A stretch of 64,000 nucleotides of DNA from Prostheceraeus crozeri (GCA_907163375.1 CAJQUW010009037.1:1-64000); one strand, 5' to 3'; positions 1 to 12,310 are shown, counted from the first letter of the stretch. The notes: generated from the letters alone by a model not told the origin. Numbers and translations: made by a program.

Positions 1-376
1 ATATATTTTTCAATGACAAAGGCCTATAGAGTAGTCTAACAGGGACCAGTAGGGCCTAATAACCTTCCTAAGACTAAAAGCTTTTTGCAAATTGTCAGCT
101 ATAAAAAAATATGACTGCTTGTCATAAATGACAGGGTATTTATTTGAAGTGCAAAATATGCTGTGGTAATATAAAGTTTTGATGCAGCTTTCTGTCACAT
201 TCTGCTTCACGAGGATTCAATGGTTTGAGTAGGCCTCAGTTCTACCTTAACTACATAAGAAAAAATTTTAGACAAGTGCTGATGAGGCAATGAACACTAG
301 TCCCGGTTATTTAACAAGAAAAATATCGATTAAATATATGTGCATGATGTAGAAAGACACAGTCGGAAGAAATAGC
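1..376. other. AT-rich host DNA, no gene seen
   Basis: No coding pattern, RNA gene or repeat structure could be recognised here. The stretch ends at the terminal repeat of the Tc1-type fragment that follows. Confidence 0.5.
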
Positions 377-378
377 TA

Positions 379-790
379 CAGTCCGTTTCATAAAAAGTGG
401 ATCATCCTAAAATTTGACTAAATAAAACATAAGTATGATACAGAAAGCATTTTTCATGTTATTTCATGTTCCTAATATATTTAAATGTCCTTATATAATC
501 TGATAATCTATGATACAGTAACGGTTCTTAAGAAGCTAATATTTTGTGACCCTACCCTTATTGTCAATGACATTACCAATTCGTCTAGGCATTGATTCGA
601 TGATATCGTTGATTTTTGACTGATCTAACTTTCTCCACTCTCTTTTTAACAGTGACGTAAGTTGTGAATTACGCCATCTCGTAGGTCGCAGTGAACGACG
701 GAACGAATAGTTTATAAGAATACTCCATACTAATTTTCTATGGGACTTCACATCAGGAAGAACGAGCTGGCCAAGAATACTGTCCTAAGC
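379..790 (-). mobile_element. Tc1-type transposon, 3' end fragment with transposase C-terminus
   Basis: The minus-strand reading frame at 536-751 ends like Tc1-clade transposases: a W-x-x-L-x(n)-I segment, then SMPRRIGNVIDNKGRVTKY directly before the stop. The family normally ends in SMPRR(I/C)xAVIxxxGGxTxY. Downstream at 377-378 a TA dinucleotide is followed by CAGTCCGTTTCATAAAAAGTGG, which fits the outer end of a Tc1-type terminal inverted repeat beside a TA target site. The DNA-binding domain, the first two catalytic aspartates and the other terminal repeat are missing, so this is a 5'-truncated, non-functional copy. It is not the same copy as the Tc1-type element at 20.1-21.5 kb, which has a different terminal repeat. 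Confidence 0.75.
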
Positions 791-944
791 CCTAATTGAG
801 ACTTGCATAAGTTGACTCTACGTACTCCTGTGACTACGTAGCTGGTGATTACAATCATAAATAACCAAGTCGATGGGCATCACCTAAGTTGATCTGTCAT
901 TTGGCCAATGTTACATTCGTAAAACAGGATCATAGCGTTTCAAC

Positions 945-1115
945 GAATTCATGGGGACTGAGGCAGCGCAAGAGGGGAATGTGGGCATGGCCGTTAATGT
1001 GGGGTGGGGGCGAAGCGGGAAGCGGGGGGCCGGGAGGGGGCGGCAGGGCCGCCGAAGCGGGGAATGCGGGGGGAGGGGATCACGGGCCGGTCCGAGCCGT
1101 TGCGCCTTGCCAGTT
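945..1115. other. GC-rich island in AT-rich DNA
   Basis: About 170 bases are strongly G-rich on the plus strand, with runs such as GGGGTGGGGG and GCGGGGGGCC, while both flanks are AT-rich. Open frames exist in all three plus-strand phases, which is what such composition gives by chance; none has a recognisable domain. It may be a CpG-rich promoter fragment or an inserted foreign piece. Confidence 0.5.
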
Positions 1116-2050
1116 GTCCTTTTTCCTATCCTCCTCCTACCTTGCTTTTCCTTGCTGTATGTGAAGTAGATTCTGAATACAAGGCTGACACTTTGCCTTT
1201 TGTGAATGCGATCTCGTTATTGTTCATTTGTGCTTTGTATTGTTTTCAACCGGTAAGAGATAGATTTCTAGCAGAAAGCAATCAGGAGTGCTGCCAACAC
1301 CACCGCAACGAAGTCAGGAAGCTATGGAACATGAAGTCCAGTTAATCACATGTAGCAGTTACATTATGATGCATGTGTGTGTTAAACCTTTATAATAATA
1401 ATAATAAGCGTGTATTTGCTTCAATGGAAATCGGATACAAGCGATAATAGCAATTTTACGAAAGTGATGACAAAGTAAAGAGAGGAGTTATAAATTATAA
1501 AATTCAACATTGGACTTAAAAATCAATCTCACACTTTTATCATCACACTTCAACAAATGAGCAGTTGTAAAAGGTGAAACGCACTAACGAGTAACTTCAC
1601 AATTGTACGTAGAGCAACCAAGATGGAAAGAAGATCTGCCTCTCTTCACAGTTCTTCGCTTTGGTAACAGGCATCATCCTCAGTATGATACAACGGGAAG
1701 CAGTGAGTGTAATACATGAGAAGGACACATGATCTTACTTAAGAATCTGATCGATAAAGTCTTACGTCGGAGAGCCAAGGGAGACAGAAAATGTGATCGA
1801 CACTCTTTGACACAAATTACCAGATGAAATCTAATTTGTAGTCAGTCAAATTGGAGTTACCAAGGGATAAACCCAAAAGCAGAGTTGCACAATATTCTAT
1901 TGCAGATCTCACAAAGGATGCTATGTAGCTATCAACTGACGTTTCGAAAAGGATGGCTTCAAAATTCTGATAGCATATAGTCGCCGTGAAGCAAAAGAGA
2001 TTATCTCAGCGATGTGGTTTGCGAAAGTCCATCTTGAATTGAATGCCACC
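1116..2050. other. Host DNA without recognisable gene
   Basis: Only a short (AAT)n microsatellite near 1395-1410 stands out. No coding pattern was recognised. Confidence 0.4.
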
Positions 2051-2052
2051 TC

Positions 2053-4960
2053 TTAGATCGTCAGGGTATCTACCGTTTTCACATCCCGAATATCAGGCGT
2101 TTGGCAGTTCTCAACTTTCTTTATGTTAAGACATCTTGACTTCTTGAGATTGATGGGCAGACCAACCTCATTTGACCAAGTCAGAATTCTATTGTGTTCG
2201 TTGCAAATAGCTTCAAGTCTTTTGTTTCCATCCTTGGGGAATCCCAAAAGTAGCAATCATTGTACTACTGCTCTTGTGAACTCCAAAACGCACGAACTGT
2301 TTACGTTGGTCAAGAGAAGATGATATTCACCTAATAAAGCCATTAGGGAAGCGTAGCTCAATTAGCTCAATTAGCTCAATTAGTCTACTGATTATTTGAT
2401 GGTGTGGCAGCTTGTCAAATGCTTTCGAAAAATCATAGGCTATTACCACAGCAGGAGGTGTTGAGTAGTCATCCAATTATCTTGAAACACACTCCTCAAT
2501 TGACGTCAAGGCGCAAAGTGAAGATGAACCGGGACGAAAGCCAAATTGATTATTGTCAAAATTGTCTATCAATGCCTTCTTCACTGATTCTAGCACAACA
2601 ATTTCTACAAGTTTTGCAGGTGTCGGTAGTATACTAATTGGCCGTATGTCGTTCAGAGGTGGCTTCGAGATTTTAGGAAATGGCGCTACTGCACAGGTTT
2701 TCCATGTATCTGGCATTATATCCTGAGCAATAGAGCATTTAAAAAGATGTGCCAACGCACTCACAATGAAGGGTGCAGCTACTTGGTATAACTGATTTGG
2801 GATATCGAAAGACGACTTCTTTGTATTTAGAGTCTCAAGGAGACGAAAAACTCTCGATATGCTCACAGGACAATTCCAGACATCAAAATTGCTGATGTCA
2901 GGGTCAAGATCAATAGGTTTTTCACCTGTAAGTTGCCCTTCAAAGCTTTGCTGATCAATTCCCATATCCCTCATCTACGCTACGAAATTGTGAAAATATA
3001 TTGTCAATTGGGTTTCTCTCTCGAGTACCGAGATTAGAGTGCACAGCAGTGCAGATATTGTTCTTTGCGGCCCGTTTCTTCCTTAGAAACTCTGCCCAGA
3101 CGTTTCACGTATTTTCAGCTTCAGATGGTTGTCAATTTCAAAATTTCCACATCGAATGCATTCCATCGTGCATTTATAATAGACTTGTGAACAACGGCAA
3201 TCCATGGCCTTTCCTTTGGCGTTTGAGTAACAAAAGAAAGAGGGATACACCTTACAGCTAAATCCTTTAAAATGCAGTGAAACGATGTAACTTTCTCATT
3301 TAATGACAAATGAATTTCAAGAATGAAGTCCCAACTGACTGTACTTAAATGATGCATGAAATCACTGACATAGGAAAGTCGCATGTCTTAAACCATTCGA
3401 ACACAACAATTTGAACGTCTTTCAAAATTCTGCATCACAGGCTGAGTTGTCAAACATTTATGTGGTATGGATGATACATCCAATGGAGCAGTGACAGAAA
3501 TAACATAATAATCAGATATCGTGTTTGACAGCAAACTGTAATCTAATTCTGCTTCACCATAGGTAGGCTTACAATTGATATTAATTAAATTAAGGTTTTG
3601 ACAAAGATGGGAAACATTAAACCGACTCAAATCTCCACAAATGGTAATGTCATGATCAGTGTGACACTCCAATATACCGTGAATTTTTTTGTATTATAAA
3701 TTCATTTATAACAGGACAGTCACGGATAGCAAGTATTGGAGAAACGTGCATAGACAATAACACAAGTACACTGAATATCTACAGGTGGCTTCAGAAAAGG
3801 CTTTCACATTCAATATCATTGCGCACCCATGTCGCTACACCACTACTGATTCAGTCACATCGATCATCTCGAAAACACGCAAATCCAGGCACATGAATCA
3901 GCTGATCATCCATCTTGTCATTAAATTACGTCTCACAACATGAAAAAATATCTATTGACAGTTTAGTATCTAACAATATGACACGAGCCTCGTCTAGCTT
4001 TGCAAATATAGAACGGGCATTACAATGCCATATGCATGGGACATCTTTTCTCTGTTTAGGTAAAAACGTCATCAATGAAAATGTTGATGAGTTCATCGAC
4101 CTGGATGATGCGACCACGATGAATCTTTACATTCTCGTTATTTTCTCTTATTCTTTTAAGTTCATTTTTGTTCTTGTTGTTGCATAGGAGTACGTTCCCG
4201 GTTATGTTCGTTTATATTTTTGCATAACCCTCAATTTCCCCGCAGACTTCAAAACACTTGATTTAGTCCTCATATATTCAAATGCAACCCGCAATAAACG
4301 TGTTGCATTAGAAAGTGCTTTCCTAATTCTATGAATTGCCTTAAACTCGCAATGTGATAACTGAAGATCATTCAAAATTTCTTTGAGTGATACTTAGTTA
4401 TGAGATTTTCGCTCCTCGACAGTTCCGCTCAATGACTCCGAGATTCCGGATATAGCCAAATTCATTCTACGTAGCTCTCCCTCCTCAACTTGGTTAAGGC
4501 CTCAGCCACACTGCGAGCTTTTCCCAGTGTTTCCGAGCAAAGCGTTTTGGAGCAAATATAAAGTCACCATCACAGCAGGTGGAGACAGCCGCACAGAGAG
4601 CAAAGCAAGCCAGAGCGATTAATAGCTTGCGGACTTACTTTTGTTCACGTTTGCTCGGGACGCTCGTGTTTGCTTTGCTTTCAGTGTGGCTGAGGCGTAA
4701 GAATTTCCTGCTGATTTATGCATATGTCATTCAAAGATTTACTTAAGGCAGTATTTATGCTGTTAAGTTCTCACTCATGCGTTCCCTGAGAGGTCTTAAA
4801 ATTCTCTACAGAAGTCTTTACTTTCACAACTCCGTTTTTGAGCGAAATAATGTGAGATTCAAGGCGATGAAAGTCCTCTGCGATTGACTTGAGTAAATCT
4901 ATCTTCAGCTCATCAATAATGGCATGGATATAACTTGACGTTGCAAAACGTCCATTGTTC
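2053..4960 (-). mobile_element. Degenerate non-LTR retrotransposon (LINE), ORF1 plus endonuclease plus reverse transcriptase
   Basis: Read on the minus strand, the parts follow the usual LINE order. About 4960-4200 is an ORF1-like region with a heptad-rich stretch and then text resembling the RRM-like part of CR1/L2-type ORF1 proteins (NLAISGISESLSG). About 4120-3390 holds fragments of an APE-type endonuclease: WHCNARSI near its start, and GDLSRFN followed by PTYGEAELDY near its end. About 2974-2053 is reverse transcriptase, with WKTCAVAPFPK, NDIRPISILP and FGFRPGSSS in order and a later piece LTWSNEVGLPINLKKS. Many stops and frame changes separate the pieces, so it is an old dead copy. A 200-bp MITE sits inside the ORF1 part at 4498-4697. 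The clade (CR1, L2 or Jockey-like) cannot be settled by eye. Confidence 0.75.
4498..4697. mobile_element. 200-bp MITE, Harbinger-like (TAA target site), nested in a LINE
   Basis: The ends are inverted repeats: GGCCTCAGCCACACTG on the left and CAGTGTGGCTGAGGC on the right. The trinucleotide TAA lies directly outside each end (4495-4497 and 4698-4700), which fits the 3-bp target duplication of PIF/Harbinger-type transposons. The element carries no open frame. A second copy in the opposite orientation is at 26,094-26,283. It interrupts the ORF1 part of the surrounding LINE and is therefore younger than that LINE. Confidence 0.75.
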
Positions 4961-7040
4961 CGCAGTCAGTGAATTCGATCTCATTTGTCTGGATGCCATA
5001 GTCATTTACTATATTGGAAGCTGACTTATGGCTGCCGTAAGAAGCTTGATGTAATTGACGTAATTGACGTGATGAAAAAAATCAATATTCACCTTTTATT
5101 CGCCGATGGGGTCTTACAATTGTCATCCGATGATAGCTGATTCAAGGTTACAACTGATAGTCGCAGCCACAGAATTAGATTATTTTAAGCTTATCACTTT
5201 GCTCTGTGTGCAAACTGATTCAAATAGATAGCACATGCAGGAACTTGCTAAGTGGGCAAAAAGAAATGTTTAGTACCTTGCAGAGATAGGAAAAATTGTC
5301 GTGCGTCGCTTGCGGATTGCTCTGAATTCCTTCAAAATGCTCCGATCGACACGATTCCTTCAGATTCGAAGAATTCAGATCATTGCGGAAAAGTTTTCTC
5401 GATGTTGTTGGACCCTCTGATAAATATTATAAAAATTTTCAGGCGCACGAAAAATGCTCACAAACTTCTCTGTAGAGCTTGACATCAAGTGTGTCTATTT
5501 GCTTTGTGATCCGGTTGATAACAGTGACTGAAACTTCGCACAGTTTGTCGTATTTAATTTTAGAACTGGATGCTCATTGTTCGATTGATGTGGTATCATG
5601 TCAGCAGATTGTGCCATGTCATTAACGTTACATGTTCCGATGCTTCCTTTCTAGTCAAACAGAACAAGAGACGACCTGTCTAATTCTGTGGTCCCGCCTG
5701 TTCATCACACTGTCATCACACGTAGTTGGGGTGCTAAGTCGACAATAAAGGCTGAACCGTGCAAATAGAGGGTAGAGGTCCAGATTTTTGCTCAAATACA
5801 GATTAAGGTATGAGTATTCTATCTTGATATGTATCTCTTCGGACACTTTTATATTTGACGCATAGTCATCAGCCAAAAAATGCTGTTTTACATGGAGAAT
5901 CCCTATCTAAGATATTAATTGTTTTAGTCCGCCGCAATTCACTGCTGCTACATTTGCAAGCGTCACTATGGTAACAATAATCAGCGAAGTTTAATTTTAG
6001 TCAGCTGCAAAATGTTTATCTGAAATGACACGTGCTCCAATATAATAAACAAGTTGAATGGTGAAATTGTACTTAAGACTTAACGAAATTGATGATATAA
6101 ATACAGTTTGGTGAACTTAATGTGTTTTAAGAATGACATCAGCTGGTGTAATGCAAGCATACACCCACAGTATCGTTGTAATCGATTTTGAACAATTTGC
6201 GGTTATTTATGACATGGTGGAGATCGTCTCACATTTTTTAGTAAATATAGCATTTCGTTAAATAATGTATCGACAACAATTGAAAGTAGGTCGCTCATTC
6301 AAATATTTCTACAAAGACAAATGCTTGTAGTGGCGGCTAAAATACATCGAAGGTCAAAATGAAAACTAATAAAGTACACGAAATCCAAAAACTCATAAAT
6401 GAGGGTATTTTTGCGTTAAATAATTAATGTACGACTCGCAAGTGGAGCGGCGTACAAAATATGTCACATTTGGAGAGAGGTAGATTTTTCCAGCTGACGT
6501 TTAGGACAAAATTAATAGGTAATGGCTATTACACTGGCTGAGCTGGAACAATTTTAATCTGGCGATTGTTACACCGAATTAGCCAGCAAGACTGATTACC
6601 TAATAGATAAGTGAGATATTATGGAAAGTATCTACTTTAATTAAGCACTAAATTAAACTTTGTTACATTAAGAGTTTCCGAATCACCGTGGGGAATTAAG
6701 TTTGCTTCGCTTAAGAAATCACTAAGTATCTCAGAAAACATCGAAGACGAAGATAAACCAAGCAGGGCTAAGCAAGACAAGCAACGAGTCAAGACTCATT
6801 CTAATGAAATTTTTTTGTCTTATTGAATGATCTGCAGCCATGCTTGTAGCTAATAAACATGAGGCGTGTTGATAGATATGGAAGACTTTTGTACAGGCTT
6901 TAATACCGGGTGTAATAGCCACTGCATAATAAAAAGGTTCACTGAATAAATCAGTCAATACCCAAAGCATTCAAATTATAGATAATTTCGTTTAAATGTT
7001 GGTGCATCCCTTCTTAGTGTCATTCTCTAGATCACATCAA
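4961..7040. other. Host DNA, no gene recognised
   Basis: The first few hundred bases may still belong to the 5' end of the neighbouring LINE. The rest is AT-rich, without a recognisable coding region or strong repeat. Confidence 0.4.
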
Positions 7041-7049
7041 ACAGGAACA

Positions 7050-7330
7050 CCCAACGGACAAATCTGTCCTGAGAAACATTTTACGCAATAAATACATGTT
7101 TTCACCAATTTTACAAAACTATAATTTTCAAGAACAACTTTACATCTACAGCGAATACTTTGCGAATTTGCCTCAATTGAAACAAAACTTACCCCATACA
7201 TTCACAATTTTATCTCCAGAGTATCAAAATACAAGCGTTAACCGGCAAATCTGGCCGGAGAAAATTTCACGCAATCATCACACATTTTCACCATTTTTAC
7301 AAAAAATAGTTTTCGATCATATCTTCAAGC
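7050..7330 (+). repeat. Diverged tandem duplication, ~190 bp
   Basis: The text at about 7056-7130 returns at about 7243-7310: a segment with CAAATCTG(T/G)CC, then ACGCAAT, then CATNTTTTCACCA followed by TTTTACAAAA. The copies are clearly diverged. No coding function is seen. Confidence 0.5.
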
Positions 7331-7934
7331 TGTTAGGGCAAAAACTTTGTTAGCAGGCCTACTGCCTCAATCAATACCGGAGTTGCCCAAAGCCTCAGTA
7401 TCATTCTCCGTAGCGTTTCAAAACACAAGAGCAAGGATAACTCTAGCTTGAGAACCACTTCTCCGAGATAAAGTACTTCGTCAAGTACATTGTAGATCTA
7501 TGCTCACAGCATCATTTCAATTGTGGATCTGCATCTGAAAATGGCAATCACAGCGGTGGCCAAAACTTTGACGATCCTGCCTCAATCACAGCTAAGCTTA
7601 CCCACACAACTCCCTGACTAATAGGCGACATGTAGCACTTGAATTCTGAGATTTCGAATTGAAATGAGCAATGAAAAATATGATCAAGCGGTTTGGATCA
7701 GGTGAGCATCCACAGATTCGTGTAATTATACATATGCATTGATATGCAGTGACAGCTCTCAAAGAAGTCTTCCTTTGTAGAGATATCCGCAGTTTAAATA
7801 TTTGAGTGAATACAGATGAAATTGTGTGGGATGACTGATGAGCAGAGCTATCGATTCGGATTTTCTAGATATGATGGATTGATGTATGTTTCTTGCATTT
7901 CCCATAACTTCTTCTATGTTTGATCACACTAATC
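7331..7934. other. Host DNA, no gene recognised
   Basis: A CTGCCTCAATCA motif occurs twice (near 7362 and 7580), suggesting further diverged duplication, but nothing coding is visible. Confidence 0.35.
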
Positions 7935-8262
7935 AATGCCCGAAGCCTAGATTCACAAGCACGAGTAAGCCCGCCGCGGTCTAGATTGATGCGACCGAGC
8001 ACGCACAAGTACACCCGTTCGAGGTAAGAATTCACACGACTGAGCGCACCCGATGTCTATATTCATACGCCAGAGCACACGAAGGTATACATTTGTGCGC
8101 CTGAACACGCCCGATGTCTGAAATCAGGTGTCCAAGGCAAGAATATCGACAACCGGAGTAGAGTGCGTGAGTTCATGAATTCAGACTACGGGTGTTTTCG
8201 AGCGTCCAATTTTCGTCATCGGTCGCGCTCCGGTATATGAATGTAGACAACGGGCGTGCTCC
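7935..8262. repeat. Array of degenerate ~45-50-bp units in inverted arrangement
   Basis: A short unit built from GAGCACGCCCGATGTCTA followed by ATTCATA recurs in altered forms at about 7940-8120. Its reverse complement (ATGAATGTAGACAACGGGCG, and variants) recurs at about 8150-8260, so the two halves are in opposite orientation. The stretch is richer in CG dinucleotides than its surroundings. No protein is evident. Confidence 0.55.
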
Positions 8263-8267
8263 TAAGA

Positions 8268-9600
8268 ATGATCATGAGAAGGTGTGGACCTACTTTGGTT
8301 GCAACTGAGCCAGAGTCATCAAGGTTTTTCTTGGCGATGTGAAGTCATGTTGCGAAGAAACTGATGTGAAATTCGAGAGGTGATGGAAATTCCGATGATT
8401 GCATGAGTTGTTTCTCAGGTCAATGCTTTCCGTTGCTTGTTGCGTTGTAGCACCCCATGGAGTATTATCATGAGAAGGTGTGGACAGACCTTGGTTGCAA
8501 CTGAGCCAGAATCATCAAGGTTTTTCTTGGCGATGTGAAGTCATGTTGCGAAGAAACTGATGTGAAATTCGAGAGGTGATGGAAAATTCAAATGATTCCA
8601 TCAGTTGCTTCTCAGGTCAGAGTCGTCGGTTGGATGTTGTTTTGCAAAGTCGTTTGGAGAATGGTGATAAGAGGGTATGAAAAGACTCTGGTTGCAGAGG
8701 AAGCGGAATCACTAATGTTTTACTGAAGCCATGAAGTTGCATTCATGATGCGAAGAAAACGACTTGAAAAAATTTCGAGAGGTGATGGAAAATTCAAATG
8801 ATTCCATCAGTTGCTTCTCAGTTCAGAGTCGTCGGTTGGATGTTGTTTTGCAAAGTCGTATAGAGAAAATGATGATAAGAAGGCATGAACAGACTTTGGT
8901 TGCAACTGAGCCAGAATCATCAAGGTTTTTCTTGACGATGTGAAGTCATGTTGCGAAGAAACTGATGTGAAATTCGAGAGGTGATGGAAATTCCGATGAT
9001 TGCATGAGTTGTTTCTCAGGTCAATGCTTTCCGTTGCTTGTTGCGTTGTAGCACCCCATGGAGTATTATCATGAGAAGGTGTGGACAGACCTTGGTTGCA
9101 ACTGAGCCAGAGTCATCAAGGTTTTTCTTGGCGATGTGAAGTCATGTTGCGAAGAAACTGATGTGAAATTCGAGAGGTGATGGAAAATTCCGATGATTGC
9201 ATAAGTTGTTTCTCAGGTCAATGCTTTCCGTTGCTTGTTGCGTTGTAGCACCCTATGGAGTATTATCATGAGAAGGTGTGGACAGACTTTGGTTACAATT
9301 CAGTTAGGGTAACAAATGTCTTGCTGACGTCATGAAGCTTTGTTGCGAAGATAATATGGAAAAGTTTAAAAATTGGTTCGATGATTGCATGACACAAAAA
9401 TTGACACAAAACATTCCATGATTGCATGAATTGTTTTTCTTGTCAGAGTCATCGATTGGTTGCCGTTTTTTTGTAATGCCGTTTCGAGAATCGTCATGTG
9501 AAAGTGTGGCAGACTTCGCTTGCAATTGAGCCAGAATCACTAATGTTTTTCTTGACGTTTTAAAGGTGTTGTGTATATTTTTTGTCAACGATGAGGCATG
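8268..9600 (+). repeat. Satellite array, ~198-bp unit, about 6.5 copies
   Basis: A unit starting ATCATGAGAAGGTGTGGACA recurs near 8272, 8468, 9067 and 9266, with more diverged copies near 8670, 8874 and 9491. The spacing is about 196-205 bp. Conserved inner text includes TTGCAACTGAGCCAGA and ATGTTGCGAAGAAACTGATG. Some adjacent copies are almost identical, while edge copies are diverged, the usual pattern of a satellite block kept uniform in its centre. It has no coding potential. Confidence 0.85.
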
Positions 9601-9983
9601 CTGAAAATTCAATTGATAGTATTGATAGTATATTATTTGAAGAAACGGATTGAAATACTTTTTTGCTAACTCTACTATGCAATCTCGTGTATAACACGGT
9701 ATGAAACTCATTTTTGGAGAGCATGGTTTTAAAAGATGGCTTTAAAACATGGCTGTGGGAAAATGTACTATGAAAGATTGCACATCTATGTAGAAAACCT
9801 AGTTTTCAGGGAGCACTATTCTGAAAGAAGTTCTCCTGGTATCTTCCAAAAATTTTTGCTCGTTTCCTGATGTCATTTTTTATAGGTTCCGGTGCCATGT
9901 TGGTGCTCCTTTTTGGTAGAATTACATCAAAAGACCAAAACATATTTTGATTATTTTCAACAATTTGAATTTTCGGAAATTCA

Positions 9984-10054
9984 ATGGGACCCACTACGTA
10001 GAGGAGGAAGTATAAAAAAAACTTATACTTCCTCCTCTACGTAGTGGGTCCCAT
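9984..10054. repeat. Perfect 32-bp inverted repeat with 7-nt spacer
   Basis: The left arm is 9984-10015 (starts ATGGGACCCACTACGTAG) and the right arm is 10,023-10,054, its exact reverse complement by eye. The spacer is AAAAAAC. The single strand would form a very stable hairpin. It lies between the two satellite blocks. It may be a foldback insertion or a template-switch product; a sequencing or assembly artefact cannot be excluded. Confidence 0.8.
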
Positions 10055-10129
10055 TTAACAAAAACGGGTGGTCGTATCTGACCTCACTACAGAATGCACA
10101 TCATGCAGCAGAAAAAGTCCGCAAAGATG

Positions 10130-12310
10130 CGAAGGAGTTGTGGTCTGAAAACGGCAGATTTTCAATCAGTAGGCCATGTTTTCAAACTTCCGAAGGATCT
10201 GTAGGACAGAATATTACATGGAATTTAAAGAAACCTGATGTAACTCTGAGTGAGATGCCATGGAACGTTTCTGTAGCTCTACAGAATTTTCGGCAATGAA
10301 GAATGGGAGTTGTGACTACCTTTGTTTTTGGAAAATTTGAAATTCGATTAAAGCGGTCATCTTGTGTAGGCCCTATAGGACAAAGCACTGCATGGATTTT
10401 GATGAAAATTCACGCAAATGTGAGTGAGATGCCATAGAACGTTGGTGTAGCTCTACGGAATTGTCTGCAACGAGGAACAGTAGTTGTGACTAGCTGTGTT
10501 TTTGAAAATTTGAAAATCAGCTGCGTAAGCTGTTGTTTTTAGCTTATAAATTCTCTGTAGGACAGGGCACTGTTTGGATTTTGATGAAACTTAATGTGAA
10601 GGTGATAGACGTGCAGTGAAGCATTGCTGTAGCTCTACAGAATTTTCGGCAATGAAGAATGGGAGTTGTGACTACCTTTGTTTTTGAAAATTTGAAATTC
10701 GATTAAAGCGGTCATCTTGTGTAGGCCCTATAGGACAAAGCACTGCATGGATTTTGATGAAAATTCACGCAAATGTGAGTGAGATGCCATAGAACGTTGG
10801 TGTAGCTCTACGGAATTGTCTGCAACGAGGAACAGTAGTTGTGACTAGCTGTGTTTTTGAAAATTTGAAAATCAGCTGCGTAAGCTGTTGTTTTTAGCTT
10901 ATAAATTCTCTGTAGGACAGGGCACTGTTTGGATTTTGATGAAACTTAATGTGAAGGTGATAGAGGTACCGTGGAGCATTTCTGTAGCTCTACAGAATTT
11001 TCGGCAATGAAAAATGGGAGTTGTGACTACCTTTGTTTTTGAAAATTTGAAATTCGATTAAAACGGTCATCTTGTGTAGGCCCTATAGGACAAAGCACTG
11101 CATGGATTTTGATGAAAATTCACGCAAATGTGAGTGAGATGCCATAGAACGTTGGTGTGGCTCTACGGAATTGTCTGCAACGAGGAACAGTAGTTGTGAC
11201 TAGCTGTGTTTTTGAAAATTTGAAAATCAGCTGCGTAAGCTGTTGTTTTTAGCTTATAAATTCTCTGTAGGACAGGGCACTGTTTGGATTTTGATGAAAC
11301 TTAATGTGAAGGTGATAGAGGTACCGTGGAGCATTTCTGTAGCTCTACAGAATTTTCGGCAATGAAGAATGGGAGTTGTGACTACCTTTGTTTTTGAAAA
11401 TTTGAAATTCGATTAAAGCGGTCATCTTGTGTAGGCCCTATAGGACAAAGCACTGCATGGATTTGATGAAAATTCACGCAAATGTGAGTGAGATGCCATA
11501 GAACGTTGGTGTAGCTCTACGGAATTGTCTGCAACGAGGAACAGTAGTTGTGACTAGCTGTGTTTTTGAAAATTTGAAAATCAGCTGCGTAAGCTGTTGT
11601 TTTTAGCTTATAAATTCTCTGTAGTACAGGGCACTGTTTGGATTTTGATGAAACTTAATGTGAAGGTGATAGACGTGCAGTGAAGCATTGCTGTAGCTCT
11701 ACAGAATTTTCGGCAATGAAGAATGGGAGTTGTGACTACCTTTATTTTTGAAAATTTGAAATTCGATTAAAGCGGTCATCTTGTGTAGGCCCTATAGGAC
11801 AAAGCACTGCATGGATTTTGATGAAAATTCACGCAAATGTGAGTGAGATGCCATAGAACGTTGGTGTGGCTCTACGGAATTGTCTGCAACGAGGAACAGT
11901 AGTTTCGTATAGCTGTGTTTTTGAAAATTTGAAAATCAGCTGCGTAAGCTGTTGTTTTTAGCTTATAAATTCTCTGTAGGACAGGGCACTGTTTGGATTT
12001 TGATGAAACTTAATGTGAAGGTGATAGAGGTACCGTGGAGCATTGCTGTAGCTCTACAGAATTTTCGGCAATGAAGAATGGGAGTTGTGACTTTTTGACT
12101 GAGAGTTTGAAATTCAATATTCATGTCGGTCATCTTGTGTAGGCCCTGAAGGACAGTTCGGAGCATAGAAGTTGCTAAAATTTGGATTGATGCTGAGTAC
12201 GGTGCTGTCGAACATCTTTGTAATTCTACTTAGTTGTCTGCAGTGAGTAAAGGATGTTGTGACTAGCTGTGTTTTTAAAAATTGGAGATTCAATACCCTG
12301 TTGGACAAGG
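10130..12310 (+). repeat. Satellite array with ~355-bp dimeric unit (two ~177-bp halves)
   Basis: The marker GTAGCTCTACAGAATTTTCG occurs at 10,273, 10,629, 10,984, 11,339, 11,693 and 12,048, a spacing of 354-356 bp. Within each unit a related half starts at GTAGCTCTACGGAATTG about 177 bp later, so each unit is a dimer of two diverged halves sharing TTTTTGAAAATTTGAAA and GATTTTGATGAAA. Repeats of the same half differ by only a few bases, while the two halves differ much more. The flanking copies (10,130-10,270 and 12,110-12,310) are more diverged. Confidence 0.9.

Noticed and set aside
889-1345. Three overlapping plus-strand open frames around the GC-rich island
   Set aside because: All phases are open because of composition. 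The translations are Gly/Arg/Ala runs without any domain.
8268-12310. CRISPR-like array
   Set aside because: The units are contiguous satellites of ~198 and ~355 bp without spacers, in an animal genome.
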